A stretch of 64,000 nucleotides of DNA from Hedera helix (taxonomy: Eukaryota > Streptophyta > Magnoliopsida > Apiales > Araliaceae): contig OX359275.1 of NCBI GenBank assembly GCA_947179155.2, forward strand, positions 36,886,808-36,950,807, in the 5' to 3' direction. How positions within the stretch are numbered: the first letter of the stretch is position 1; the number at the start of each line of letters is the position of its first letter. This document shows positions 48,590-59,849 of the stretch, in pieces. The notes beneath the pieces were generated by a model. It was not told the DNA's origin. It ran no database searches and saw nothing but the letters and a program-made list of their open reading frames with translations. A program made the position numbers and the translations under genes.

Positions 48590-48819
48590 GACATAGATTA
48601 AAATTTTAAAAATACTTTATTACCTAAAGACTCTTTGCAACCTAAAATAACTTTACAAATCAATTAGAATAAATCTAAACCGTCCTTGTAATTGCCCAAA
48701 TCAATTTGCCTATGAAAACATAACGACCACAATACTCGAAAAATCGAAAAATAATGTCAATGCTAAAAGGGTAACCCATGTTGTTTACGTGCAAATTTTT
48801 ATTTTTATTTTTTTATTAT
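48590..48819. other. Short AT-rich spacer
   Basis: Intergenic sequence between the nested LTR complex and the AAT repeat, with nothing recognisable. Confidence 0.4.
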
Positions 48820-48828
48820 AATTATAAT

Positions 48829-48869
<41 letters not shown>

Positions 48870-48967
48870 TAACAATAATAATAGTAATAATAATAATAAT
48901 AGTAATAATTATAATAATATTATTATAAATATTACTATTATTATAACTATTACTATTATTATTGTTA

Positions 48968-49017
<50 letters not shown>

Positions 49018-49018
49018 G
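48820..49018. repeat. Inverted AAT/ATT microsatellite
   Basis: The left half is AAT-type repeats and the right half ATT-type, meeting near 48920 (AATAATATTATT). Interruptions are mirrored: AAC and AGT units on the left face GTT and ACT units on the right at matching distances. The whole is therefore a near-palindrome of about 200 bp, not two unrelated repeats. Confidence 0.85.
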
Positions 49019-49021
49019 TAT

Positions 49022-50820
49022 AGTGGTGAATTTGATTTGGGCGGGAAATTATTAGTGAATAGATTTTTGAAAAAAAAATGTTGAATTGGAAAAAAAAATG
49101 AAAGATAAATTAGTAATCATTGGATGTTGAAGTTCCAAATGATTTTAGACTGTTAGATGTTGAAACCTAAATTAATTTGAGATCGTTGGATGTTGAAATA
49201 TTGAGATTTGAGTGGCACTATTTTTATATTATAGATGTGTCTGCATGTAAAAAATTAGAAGTTATTAAATGGAGAGATAATTTAAAAATGAAAAAGAAAT
49301 ATTATATAAAAAAATTATAATATTTTTTTAAACGATAGGTGTTACACAATTTTAAGAAAGATAAAAAAAATTCTCTCCTTTTATAAAATAGATAAGAAAA
49401 ATATAATGACTATGACAGTATATTTCACCATATATATTCATTAACTAAATATCAAGTTTATTTTTTGGGAATTTACCACAAAAAAAAAGTTCTCTCTTGG
49501 AAGGTTCATTTAATTAACTTGGTCTACATTTTATTAGTATTACAAAAACAGAAAAATAAAAATAAAAAACTGGTTCACACTTTAATTCATAACTATTTTT
49601 TACAATTTTTTATAAAAAGTTTCAGATAAATTGTACGAATTTTATCACTTAAATATTATTTTTACTTTATTAATGTCACTCATGTCTCACATAATTTGTT
49701 ATCTATCGCAAAAAGTTTCAATTACGATTAAATTAATACATGAGATTAAAAGATTAACTCATTATATCAAATATATTATTAGAATATTATCACTTATAAT
49801 TATACATGTAACTTGCAACAACAAAAAATCACATATAAACTAACAATATATATCATTTTCCTAATAAATTTTAGAATTATGTCCGTCATTCCGGCTCTCT
49901 GAGAGACTATAACTGATGCAGAATAGTATTTTCTTCAAATATATCCAAGTTTTTTTTCAAGAAAATGAGCAATAGTGCATTCCGTGAAGTTTAATTTATT
50001 TGTGAAAATGATAATGCAACACAGCGTTTGCATAAGCGAGCCATGATTCTTGTTCAAGGACTATAAGAAAAGAAGACCTTTGGGGGCTGTTTACCATGAA
50101 ACCTCCTCAGTTTGTGCTTTAAATGCTTGTTAACAGTCGTACAAACCAAATTTGAGTAGCAATAAAAATCAATTCAACTTGAACTCGAAAAGTGTCAATT
50201 TAAGTTGACCCTCCAACCCCAGCTCAATGTTCACCAGTTGTTGTTTATACCCAAAGAAGACATCAAGACCAAATTTCTTCTAATATAATAACAATCATCA
50301 TAGTTCCCATGGTCACACTTTTACGGCATTAGGCCGGCCGTATCTCCTGGTTTTTGAACTAAATAATTTGCGGTTCTGACACTAGCATCTTTTAAATATC
50401 AGCAAGGCCATGATGCCCTGTTTGCTAGACTAATGTATCAATCACTCGTCGAGGTGAATCAAATAATACTACGTAAAGGCTGCCCTAATGAAGAATGCAT
50501 TTATAAATAAGTCGATTACATACTGAATATAGAGCTTCCATAGTCCTTCCTTCAAGCACAACTATTGAAAGAGGATAATAAAAGAGAAATCTGAACAATA
50601 ACTAATGACCACACCTTCAGGGATACTTTATTTGATTAGGCAGAACCACGGGATTAGGAAAGACAAATAAATTGAATGAAGAATGATGAACGAGGATATA
50701 TGAAACAGTACTGGAATAGATTCATGATTAGAATACAAATATACATACAAGCAATGATTCTTTACACTAGTGAACAACGTACACTAGAGCACTAAATGTT
50801 TGCTGTTGATTCTTTGATTT
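49022..50820. other. AT-rich intergenic sequence
   Basis: No gene is supported. The part after about 50000 has less extreme composition and may include the 3' end of the minus-strand gene that follows. Confidence 0.4.
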
Positions 50821-50917
50821 CTTCCAAGGTAAATGGTCTGCAAAGAAAGAAGTTAGAGAAAAAAAAATGCCAGGGAGTGGTAAAAAATTCAATAAAGAAA
50901 AAATTGTCAACAAACAC

Positions 50918-52940
50918 TTGGGCGAATGTATCAAGTCGAGCACTGAAAACACCCATTTCAAACTCTCTGTTCACCAAGAGTTGTGCAAGCAACGGTATTG
51001 CAGGTAAACCCAAAGGTGTGGGTGAAATGCCAAAATCCTTGAAAGGACCTCAAGGTTGTGCGTTCCAGACCCCACAGTTAGGGTCAAGCTTGACTATCCC
51101 CAGAAAAAAGGTCACAGTAGGGTAGCCTCACCGCTTAAATTTTACACTAGTTAGGTATTTAGATCCATGTTCCTATTCCTGGGCAAAACAAATCAAGTGA
51201 ACAAAGAAATACAGTAGTACCTGTTCCTGGCCAGTAAAATCATTATCAGCGGTGAGAAAAAGCATGCTGTGGGATTCCTTCCTGCTAAGACATGCTTACA
51301 TTTAGAACATAAAACGCTAGCAAAATAATAAGATACTGATTCATAAAACCAGAGAAAGAAATTGATCTGAAGAAACTCAAAGCTTCATATTCAAATTACC
51401 AGACTTCAAATTAGATTTGAATTACAGGAAAAGTGATTCTCAAACTTCTTACAGTGCCACCAAATTTTATCTTCCAGATCTGTTTATTTACTTTTTTTAT
51501 AAGTTTCATGTTTCACATCTTAAAAACAAATCTTTGACTAACCCAAACTCTAGCCTTAGAACAAACTAGGGCTGTAAATGGAGTCCGAAATATCCGATAT
51601 TTGTTCCGAAAATACGCATCCGTATTCATGTTAAAGCGGATATTATACGTATCCGTGTCAAATCAAATATTATCCGTATTCGTATCCGTCCAAAACAGAT
51701 ATGGATACAGATATATACATATTCATACCCATTAATATCTGTATCTGTAATATCAACATATATATATATATATATATATATCATTCAATATTAGTTTACA
51801 ATTTATGAAAGTATTAACATCAATTGATTATACATCTTTTATGGCTATTTTATGATATACGATATATAAAAAATTACATATGAATATTATATCTAGTTAT
51901 TAGTTGATTGACTAATTTTTTGGTTATTAAATTAACATTGTGCAAGAACTAAAAAAAAAAAGAAATTTAAAATTTTATTTTGAACGAATACAGATAAGGA
52001 TATGCGGATATTTGATATATTTATCTATATTATATTGTACAAAATAGATATAGATAATATCCGTATTTGAATATTATCCAACGGATACGAATACGATCCG
52101 TCGATTATGGGTACGAATATTACAAAAAAAAAAATCATATATACCTGTATCTATATCCAAAAATATCCATTTACAGCCCTAGAACAAACTACAAAACTAA
52201 GATAATTCCCATTAGTTACATCACAAAGGGTTGATTCTCCATATCTAAAACTGAATATTTTGTGACACTACATTGAGGGGCTAGATTGGTTACACTGACT
52301 AAGACTTAATTTAAATTTGAGGACCATGTTATTCATTGGCCCGGCTCAGGTACAAGAGAGTTTGCCTCCCGAAAGAATCTGGTGAATGCCCCTAATTCTA
52401 ACAAAGATATCCACATAAACTTCAGCAGAGCGAATACTTTTACCCATCCACAACATCCCTGGAGCTTTGCAGCAATCATCAAAAGGACAAAAAGATATTG
52501 GAAGTGATAAAGCGAATGCCACCTACATACCATTTTAGAACACACAAAAGGTGCTCTTTCTAGCCTTAATGCTACTTAAGCATCCAGTGTTTGCAGACCA
52601 AACTACTAATGTACAACAACCAAATTAAAGCCAAAATGCCAAACCATCGTCGTGTTTTGGTTTCAGACAATAAATATAAAAAGAAAACACAATTAGACAG
52701 CAAAATCAATTGCGATATTCACTTTCTAGTCACATAAGATGAAAACTTTACTTTTTTAGAATAAGTAAACAATAGATGAAAACTTAACCACAACATACCT
52801 AACATAATGGTCCGATATCCACATTTTAATGTAATTTAATTCTTATAGAAGACACATTTATGATTTACCTCTCTCTCATGGGAACACGAGGACAATTCCA
52901 AAACCCTTGTGTTGCCTCTGCAGCTTTGTCATCATAGTGC
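50918..52940 (-). CDS. Unidentified multi-exon gene (partial model)
   Basis: Three exon candidates on the minus strand fit together. B, 52940-52869, encodes HYDDKAAEATQGFWNCPRVP and ends AGAG|GTAAAT in phase 2. C, 51281-51221, needs exactly one leading base and encodes KESHSMLFLTADNDFTGQEQ, ending CAG|GTACTA in phase 0. D starts at 51037 (TTTCAAG|GAT) and encodes DFGISPTPLGLPAIPLLAQL, then LVNREFEMGVFSARLDTFAQ. The end of D (about 50918) and the last exon (acceptor TTTGCAG at 50838) are uncertain. The first exons were not found; 54240-54420 could be a 5' UTR exon. I do not recognise the protein. The agreeing phases and protein-like composition argue that the gene is real. Confidence 0.45.
51567..52181. 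mobile_element. Ac/Ds-like hAT MITE
   Basis: 615 bp with inverted ends TAGGGCTGTAAATGGA and TCCATTTACAGCCCTA, and an exact 8-bp target duplication GAACAAAC (51559-51566, 52182-52189). Subterminal regions are full of short words in both orientations (ATCCGTATTCG, CGGATATT), as in Ac/Ds elements. It is non-coding and lies in an intron of the unidentified minus-strand gene. Confidence 0.85.
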
Positions 52941-52982
52941 CTGAACAAAAGTGGCCCCAGGAATATTACTCTTAGTAAATGC

Positions 52983-53353
52983 ATGGAGGATTGTCCTAAA
53001 AACCCCTACCTTAATTAGATTTAAATAGCTCCAATGTATTTATTTTTAATGTAATTTATATTAATTAAATTAAATTGTATTACAATATGGAGTTTAAATG
53101 TTAAATAATCAAACTATGACAATAATTGACAATGTTAAATTTTATTACTTAATAAATTATTTATATAAATAAATACATTCAATATGACTGACAATTTTAA
53201 ATTTTATTATTTAAGAAATTATTTATAAAAATAAATACATTAAATATAATTAACAATGTTAAGCTTTATTGTTTAAGAAATTATTTATACTAATAAATAA
53301 ATTGAAGCTATTTAAATCTAATTAAAATAGAGATATTTAGGACATTTCTCCAT
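52983..53353. mobile_element. TIR MITE with internal 62-bp tandem repeats
   Basis: Inverted ends: ATGGAGGATTGTCCTAAA on the left and the complement of TTTAGGACATTTCTCCAT on the right; pairing continues through TTAATTAGATTTAAATAGCT. Inside, a unit with AATGTTAAATTTTATTACTT repeats three times, starting near 53128, 53190 and 53252. No clear target duplication was found, so the superfamily is open. Confidence 0.6.
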
Positions 53354-54790
53354 ATCTCTACTAAGACTAACAACAAGTAAAAATTTTTGTTCTCCGGACG
53401 CTAGGCATGTTTTTTGAGTATTGGATCTCGCATTGGACGATTGGAGATAGATTTGCTAGAATAGTAACCATAATAACCATTTGTTATGGATCACTACCCA
53501 TATATGTGTGTGTGTGTGTGTGTGTGTGCGTGTGTAAAATTTGTATATGTATATAAAATATTTCTTTTCTATGGAAACACCCATACACTTTTCTAAGTTC
53601 CTTATATCCAGATCTATCAATTTCCAAATGGGTTCCCAATTGGGCACTCAAGTTTCAATACAAACTTAACCAAGTATTAAAATAACTAGCTATATTCAGC
53701 TTCCCAGAAAAATTAGCTTGAAAAGTTGATTCTCTCAAAGTAAAAAGGGGAACCGCTGTATAAATGTAGCAATTCAATAACTGCATGTAAGCAGAAAATA
53801 GAGTTTTCCAAAAATGGCCCACTTTGGATTCCATGTAATCATATTTTAGTTAGAGAGAAATCTGAATATCTGTATTTGTTAGGTAATTGATTTCTGGTAT
53901 AGCTTCATTTATGTTCAATCTGTGAAACATCTTAACCATATAACCGATCAGAGTTTGTCCATGTTCTTTTATGGATTATTCCTGTTGATATTAGTAAAAG
54001 TCTAGAAGGTCATTATCATTAAATAACTTCCCATTCAATGGACTGGAGTTTCAAGAAACTGTTTAAAGCATTTTGAATACACGTTACTAAATACACGCGT
54101 AAACAATATTTTGAATACATATCAATAACAACTTTAGGACTATACAGACAACTAGCTAATTAAACGACTGGAATTGAGCTTCGAAATAAATATCTACTGA
54201 ACTTAATTTTTATCATAAAAAAGAAGTTAGGGTTATGAATTCGAACCTTTAGCTAGGATGACATAGCGGTGATGGAATCGCTGGGGAGAGATTGTTGCGA
54301 AAGAGGAAATGCCAAAGCCAACACTGTAGGAGGTCGATGCCTGTAGAGCTGTCGTGTTCTTCTTCTGGATTTCAGCTGCAATTCTCTCTCCTTCGAATCT
54401 GTTCAAATTCTTTCAATTTCAATTGAAGTAGAAAATTATTCATAAGTAATTAGGAGTATATAATTTGGGAAAAGTAATAAGCTTTTAAGGGGAATACTTG
54501 AACACCACACCACGCGTTGAGTATATGCAGGCGAAAATTACAGAGCCACTCCGGTCCACCATATCCTCAAGTGAAGTACGTACACACCAATGTATTTGAC
54601 CGGGCTTAGTTTTGTGGATCAATTACAGATTTATGAATATTTCGATTTGGGCCTAGATAGATTTATAAGAATACGGGGGGCCAATTGCCTTTCGTTTTGG
54701 ACAAGTTTATCGACCTCTCTATACATAGGGTCCTTTACATAAGTATACAACTTTTAAAAAATAATTACAAAAATAGTGCACTACAAAAAT
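53354..54790. other. Upstream part of the unidentified gene, or intergenic
   Basis: Contains a (TG)n tract at 53502-53535. Around 54240-54420 the minus strand has GC-richer, exon-like sequence without a usable ATG frame, possibly a 5' UTR exon of the gene at 50918-52940. Nothing else is recognised. Confidence 0.35.
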
Positions 54791-54854
54791 AATTACAAAA
54801 AGAATACAGATGAGAGAGAAAGAAAAAACTGAGGAGAGGAAAAAGAGGACACCT

Positions 54855-55250
54855 GTCCCTCCCTCCCTCCCTCCCGCCTCCCCCTTCCCCTTCCCCTTCC
54901 CCTTCCCCCCCGCTCCCGCACCTGCCTCCCGCTTCCATCTGTCTCCTCCCCTCCTCCGTCCCCCATCCCCCTCCCCCTGCCACCTCCTTCCTCCCTCTCC
55001 GCCTGCCTCCGTCCCCCCTCCAGCCTGCCTCCTCCTTCCCCCTCCCCGCCTCCCTCCTCCGTCCCCCCCTCCCCTTCCCGCCTGCCTCTTCCTCCCTCCC
55101 TCCTCCCCTCCTCCCTTTCCCGCCTGACTCTTCCTCCCTCCCCCCTCCCCGCCTCTCTCTTCCCTCCTCCGTCCCCCCTCCCCACCTCCCTCCTCCTCCG
55201 TACCCCCTCACCGCCTACCTCACCCCTCCCCGCCTCCCTCCCCCCGCCTC
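54855..55250. repeat. Pyrimidine (CCCTCC-type) tract
   Basis: Nearly pure C/T on the plus strand, built from CCTCCC, CCCCTTCC and GCCTGCCTC words. It is about 400 bp in an otherwise AT-rich setting. The long open frames here on both strands result from base composition. Confidence 0.85.
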
Positions 55251-55259
55251 GTCCATACA

Positions 55260-55605
55260 AAGGTAACCAACCATGTAATACAAAGGTAACCAAACCTTAA
55301 TACATAAGGTAACAAACCTTTAATACAAAGGTAATCAAAATTTAATACAAGGTAACCAATCCTTAGTACATAGGTAACCAATCTTTAATACACAGGTAAC
55401 CAAACCCCTAATACAGAAGGTATCCAACCTTAAAACAAAAGAAACCAACATTTAATACAAAGGTAACCAAACCTTAATACAATGGTAACCAATCTTTAAT
55501 ACAAAGGTAACCAAACTTTAATATAAAGGTAATCAACCCTTAATACAAAAAGGTAACAAAACCTTAATACATATGTAACCAACCTTTAATACAACGGTAA
55601 CCAAA
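55260..55605. repeat. Minisatellite, about 23-25-bp units
   Basis: About fourteen imperfect copies of AATACAAAGGTAACCAAACCTT, differing in spacing and single bases. It lies precisely between the pyrimidine tract and the G-rich tract. Confidence 0.88.
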
Positions 55606-55980
55606 AAGTAGGAGAAGGAGGCGGGAGGAGGGGGTGGCCACCACGATCAGATCTGGAGCCACCACGAGGGGATGAGGATGGGCGGAGTCAGGGGGATGAG
55701 GGGCGGGGATGGGGGGAGGAGGTGCGGGGGTGGGGAGAGGAAGGGGAGGAGGGACGGGGCCGGGGACGGGGGCGGGGGGGTGTCGGAGGGGCTGGGGTGG
55801 GGGTGGTGGTCGGGGGGAGGAGGGGTGAGGGCGGGAGGAGACGGGAGGAGAAGGGAGAAGGCGGGAGGATGCGGGAGACGGAGGTGCGGGCGTAGGGACG
55901 GGGTGAGGCGGGGGGAGGGGATGGGGTGGGGGTTGGGCGGAGGAGTGGCGGGCGCGGGGAGGAGGAGTGGCGCCACTAAT
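55606..55980. repeat. G-rich tract with G-quadruplex potential
   Basis: Dense GGGG and GGGAGGAGGGG runs over about 370 bp on the plus strand, roughly the inverse in composition of 54855-55250. Many closely spaced G runs could form quadruplexes. Confidence 0.85.
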
Positions 55981-58290
55981 TATGGAGAAGAAAGAAGATG
56001 GAGGAGATAAAATGGAGGAGAGAGATATGAATAAAAATCATCTAATTTGGATTTTGAAATTTGAAACCAACTAACTACCCATTAAATCACTTACCTAAAT
56101 TAAAGGAATAAAAATACACTAATTTATAAATTAAATATTGAAGATGTACTAATTTTGTAAATATTTTATGTATGCAATTTTATTGTAATATTTTAAAAAA
56201 ATGTATTGGTAAATGTAAATCTCCCTAAATTTTTCCATAATGACAAAATTTTAGTTTTAAAATTTTTTATTACTCCCTCTATTATTAAATTTGACTTTTA
56301 ATAATTAACTTGAAATATTTTTAAATTTGAATTTACTGTGATTCATTTAATTTTTAAAAATAATAAATCATATTGCATTGTCTAAAACTAACTTAATTCA
56401 AATCAATTTTGAATTTAAAAATATCTCATTTGATTTGGAAAAAAAAATCAATTTTAATTCCATATTTTAGAAGGAAGAGAGTACCAAAAATTCACCAAAA
56501 AGTGATATGGAACTACGAAAATCTTAAATATAAAGAAAGTTATTTCAAAGCATATAATAATAATCAAGTGTTAAAAGTCAATTTTAAATATTTTTAAAAT
56601 CAAAATTGATATGAATTCATTTAATTTATGTTAATATAATTATGAATATTATAAAATGCCTAAAAAATACTATTAGTTATAAGAATTATTATTTTAAAAA
56701 ATTAAATAAATTATATCAATTTTATATCTAAAAATATCCTACAATAATTTAAAAAATATTAATAATAATCTTATAATTCGAATATTTTAGAACGCAAGGA
56801 GTTCATTATATTGGCTGCCAGCAATATTCTAGAATAGCCAAAATAGAATGAATTAAATGGCTTAATTAGATATATCATGCCAAAACTATCGTTTTTGTAC
56901 GTGAGTTTTTCTCATTTTACTAACCTTTGAAGGCTCAATCAAATCATAAACGAAAATTGCAGCATTATAAACAAATCTGATTATAATTTTGGCAATTGTA
57001 CCTCTGGAAAGAAAATTTTTTTTTAGCCCAGTAGTATGTTCTCGCAAATATCTAAAAATAAAATTTTACTTGGTAAATATTTTATGTAGTGATGCAAATA
57101 AGAGTCGATTCTACATAGAATGATTAATTTAATTTTATACTATATAAACTAAAATTCGGGGATTTTAACTAAAAGAAATAATTTAAATAATAGTAACTAA
57201 TATAAAAATATTACGCAAAATAAATTAATGAAATAAATCAAAAGAATAAACATTGGGTTAGATTAACGTCCACCATCAGAAATTGACAATGATCATCGAC
57301 TCTAACATAAATCAATAAATATTTTGAATATTTACCGCGGAATAATTATTCTCATTCAAATTATTTTTCTATCTATCCGTATTTATAATTACGTATAAAT
57401 AAGCGATCTAAATAACTCTAACTATCAAATAACCTTAGATATGCGCTAAAGATTCAACCTAGTAGCAACTTTAAGAATTAGAGAGATCGATGAAACTAAA
57501 TAACACAAACATAAACAGTTGCATTCAATTTAGTTGAATAATCTTCATAAGATATAATAATCTTTTGAATCAGCAACCAATTATTAATCTTAGTTGCTTC
57601 ATAAATTAAAGTGATTAAATAATTTTGAATTTGATATTTAATTTAGCAGTAGATTAATGTGAATAATAAACTAATACGTGTCCTAGCAACTAAATGAATC
57701 AATCATAAAAATTAAAAATAGAAAAATATCTAATACTCAAAATGTAAATTGAACAATTAAAACTAATTAGATCTCATAGTGTATAAAATCTTATGGTTTT
57801 CACTAATTTAATCTAAGAATAAGAACTTAGCCACCAATAGCCATGAAATCATCAAAGAAAAATATAAGAAATATTCTCAAGCAAAAATACTCTCAATTGT
57901 GTCTAATATCTTCTATTTATAGGTTATATACAAATCCTTATCTATAGAAGGAAAACTAATCCTATTAAAAATAAAAATCAGCCCTCATTACTGGGCCAAA
58001 TCAGCGACCGATGCCTAGGTGTTTGATTTTGTACTGTTTTGGGCCCCTTGGTGCTTGGAGTCAGTTGCTAAAAGATTGCTTGGGCACCTAGGCACAATCC
58101 CCTTTGTATTTTTGAGCGCCTAGGCTCTCTTCAATGGCATGATATTTACAAAACTGTCATTAATGCTCAAATTCCTTCCTTTTACTTTTACCTACAAAAT
58201 CAAATTAAAATAAATAATAAGTGTATTTAGACACAAAATAAATATAAAAACTAAAAATTAAGGGATAAAAATAAACACATTTTATTCTTA
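55981..58290. other. AT-rich region with MITEs and possible old LTR sequence
   Basis: No gene is supported. A Stowaway-like element lies at 56273-56481, and similar AT-rich repeat remnants continue to about 56805. At 57200-58270 the minus strand has CTATAAATAG (near 57914) and leader-like sequence suggesting an old solo LTR, but no termini were found. Confidence 0.35.
56273..56481. mobile_element. Stowaway-like MITE
   Basis: 209 bp flanked by TA (56271-56272, 56482-56483). The ends are CTCCCTCTATTATTAAATTT and the complement of CATATTTTAGAAGGAAGAGAG. The inner arms (AACTTGAAATATTTTTAAAT facing GAATTTAAAAATATCTC) pair. Confidence 0.65.
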
Positions 58291-58292
58291 TC

Positions 58293-58400
58293 ACCCAACC
58301 ACTACTCAACGAATATGTTTTGACTAGCCGCTACTCTTACTAACAGTTGAATAGCGGTTGGGCAAAAAAAAAAACGATATCGTTGAGTAGCGGCTGGGCA
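58293..58400. repeat. Short inverted repeat
   Basis: CCCAACCACTACTCAACGA faces CGTTGAGTAGCGGCTGGG; a third related copy, GTTGAATAGCGGTTGGG, lies between. It could form a hairpin of about 108 bp. Confidence 0.6.
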
Positions 58401-58498
58401 ATTTTTTTCCTCTAGCTTTTGTACCGTCAGATCTCCAGATGAACGATGTAATATCAGTCTATTGAAATAGTGTCGTAATAAATATGCTATACATCATT

Positions 58499-58504
<6 letters not shown>

Positions 58505-58567
<63 letters not shown>
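58505..58567. repeat. Compound (TA)n(GA)n microsatellite
   Basis: A long TA run passing into a GA run, directly abutting the left end of the kinase-bearing TIR element. Confidence 0.9.
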
Positions 58568-58570
<3 letters not shown>

Positions 58571-59846
58571 TGATACATACTAAGTATTTTTTTTGGATCA
58601 AAATTAGGCAAATACTATTTAATGCGTTAATTTTTATAACGAACATGCGAGATTAAAAGGGAAAAACGACGTCCGCTAATAATATTAACGGACGGATTAA
58701 TGACAAAAATGTCCCTAAAGTTAAATCAATTGGTCCAACAACGCTATTAAAAAAAACATCCCCTAGACATATCAACGGACAAGTATCATAATTAAAACAT
58801 CCACCGGTAGTTCTAGTGGATTTCCTAGCAAGATGAAACATGGTGTTCAAACTAGCCATTTTTCCCGAGGCATCTACTTTGGCTGATTAAAACCATTTGA
58901 TTCCTCATATGAGGTCAAGTGATTGATTTTCTACACTAAAAAGTTCTTCATAATACCTCCTCCAAAATGACAATTTTTTTACCTCTTTTCACCATATCCA
59001 AGCTGTTATGGTCGCCTTTTAGAATCTGTAAAACCTGCAGGGGAAAATAAGTATGTTTTTCTTCGTATTTCAATGGTTAATGGGAAAAATGAACTGATCA
59101 GATAGACTCATGAATTCACCTATATTGTTAACCTTTCTACCTAGTGCCTAATCTTCATCTAATAAGGTGGATTCAAGCTTAACTTGAAAACTCTCATGAT
59201 GTATACTTTTGAAAACTATACATCTGAGAATGAGTAACATTATCAACACATGTCTGACTCATTTTAGGACGCCTGATAGATGACTGTTGCACGCATAAAA
59301 AGGCAAATAAAACCATGAGGTTCATTTGCAGGGAGTTATAGTCATCAACAAGTGAATGATCAACAAGCTTTCTGATATTGTTCTTCTCGAGCAAGGATTT
59401 TGCCTGTCACAAGCAATTCAATTCTCAATGGCCATATTCCAATACTCTGATCTTTTAAGTGTTGCATTATTATAGAGAAGTTTTGATTAATGAGGGTGAA
59501 TGGACAGAGGTATACCGACATGACAAGGCTTTGTTGCGAGTAATCTAGAGTCCGTCGTCTACTAATAAGTTCCAATAGAAGTACTCCAAATCAGAAGACA
59601 TCAGTTTTTTCATCTACTATGCCATGCATTAACAACAGGAGTCCGTTAGAACAATTAACGGATGTTTCTCATCCGCCCAAAATGTCTAACGGATTGTATA
59701 TTTTTAATAACATTGATGGACCAATTTATGTCAATTCAGGGGTATTTTTGTCATTAAACGACGTCGTTTTTTCCTTTTTAATTTTTACTTGTTCGTTATG
59801 AAAATCAAGCCCGTTTTTGATCCATAACAAATATTTGAATCGCCCA
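58568..59846. mobile_element. Pack-MULE-like TIR element carrying a kinase fragment
   Basis: Left (58568 to about 58770) and right (about 59640-59846) ends are inverted relatives. Facing blocks include GGATCAAAA/TTTTGATCC, TATAACGAACA/TGTTCGTTATG, AAAACGACGTC/GACGTCGTTTT and TGACAAAAATGTCCC/GGGGTATTTTTGTCA. Between them lies a piece of a protein-kinase gene with an intron. I found no target duplication; microsatellites flank both ends. Long inverted ends around a captured gene fragment fit a Pack-MULE, though without a 9-bp duplication this stays an inference. Confidence 0.65.
59254..59635 (-). pseudogene. Captured receptor-like cytoplasmic kinase fragment (RLCK VI type)
   Basis: Exon 1 (59635 to about 59518, minus strand) reads HGIVDEKTDVF, a stop, then FGVLLLELISRRRTLDYSQQ, the kinase subdomain IX-X region. 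A GT-AG intron (GTATACC...TGTGACAG) follows. Exon 2 (59403-59254) reads AKSLLEKNNIRKLVDHSLVD, then LQMNLMVLFAFLCVQQSSIR and RPKMSQ, the subdomain XI region. This pattern is typical of RBK/RLCK class VI kinases. Only the last part of the kinase domain is present and the catalytic core is absent. The in-frame TGA and a changed residue at the splice site make it non-functional. The retained intron means it was copied from DNA, not from mRNA. Confidence 0.8.
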
Positions 59847-59849
59847 TAT

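Noticed and set aside
48778..49023. Asn/Ile-rich 81-residue frame
   Set aside because: It is the translation of the AAT/ATT microsatellite.
52333..52545. 70-residue minus-strand frame
   Set aside because: It lies within the putative intron between exons B and C of the unidentified gene and has no splice support or domain.
54765..56010. Long open frames on both strands (Gly/Arg-rich and Pro/Ser-rich, up to 166 codons)
   Set aside because: They arise from the C-rich and G-rich tracts; the composition is simple sequence and no domain is visible.
57200..58270. Possible minus-strand solo LTR
   Set aside because: A TATA-like CTATAAATAG is present, but no TG...CA ends or target duplication could be found.
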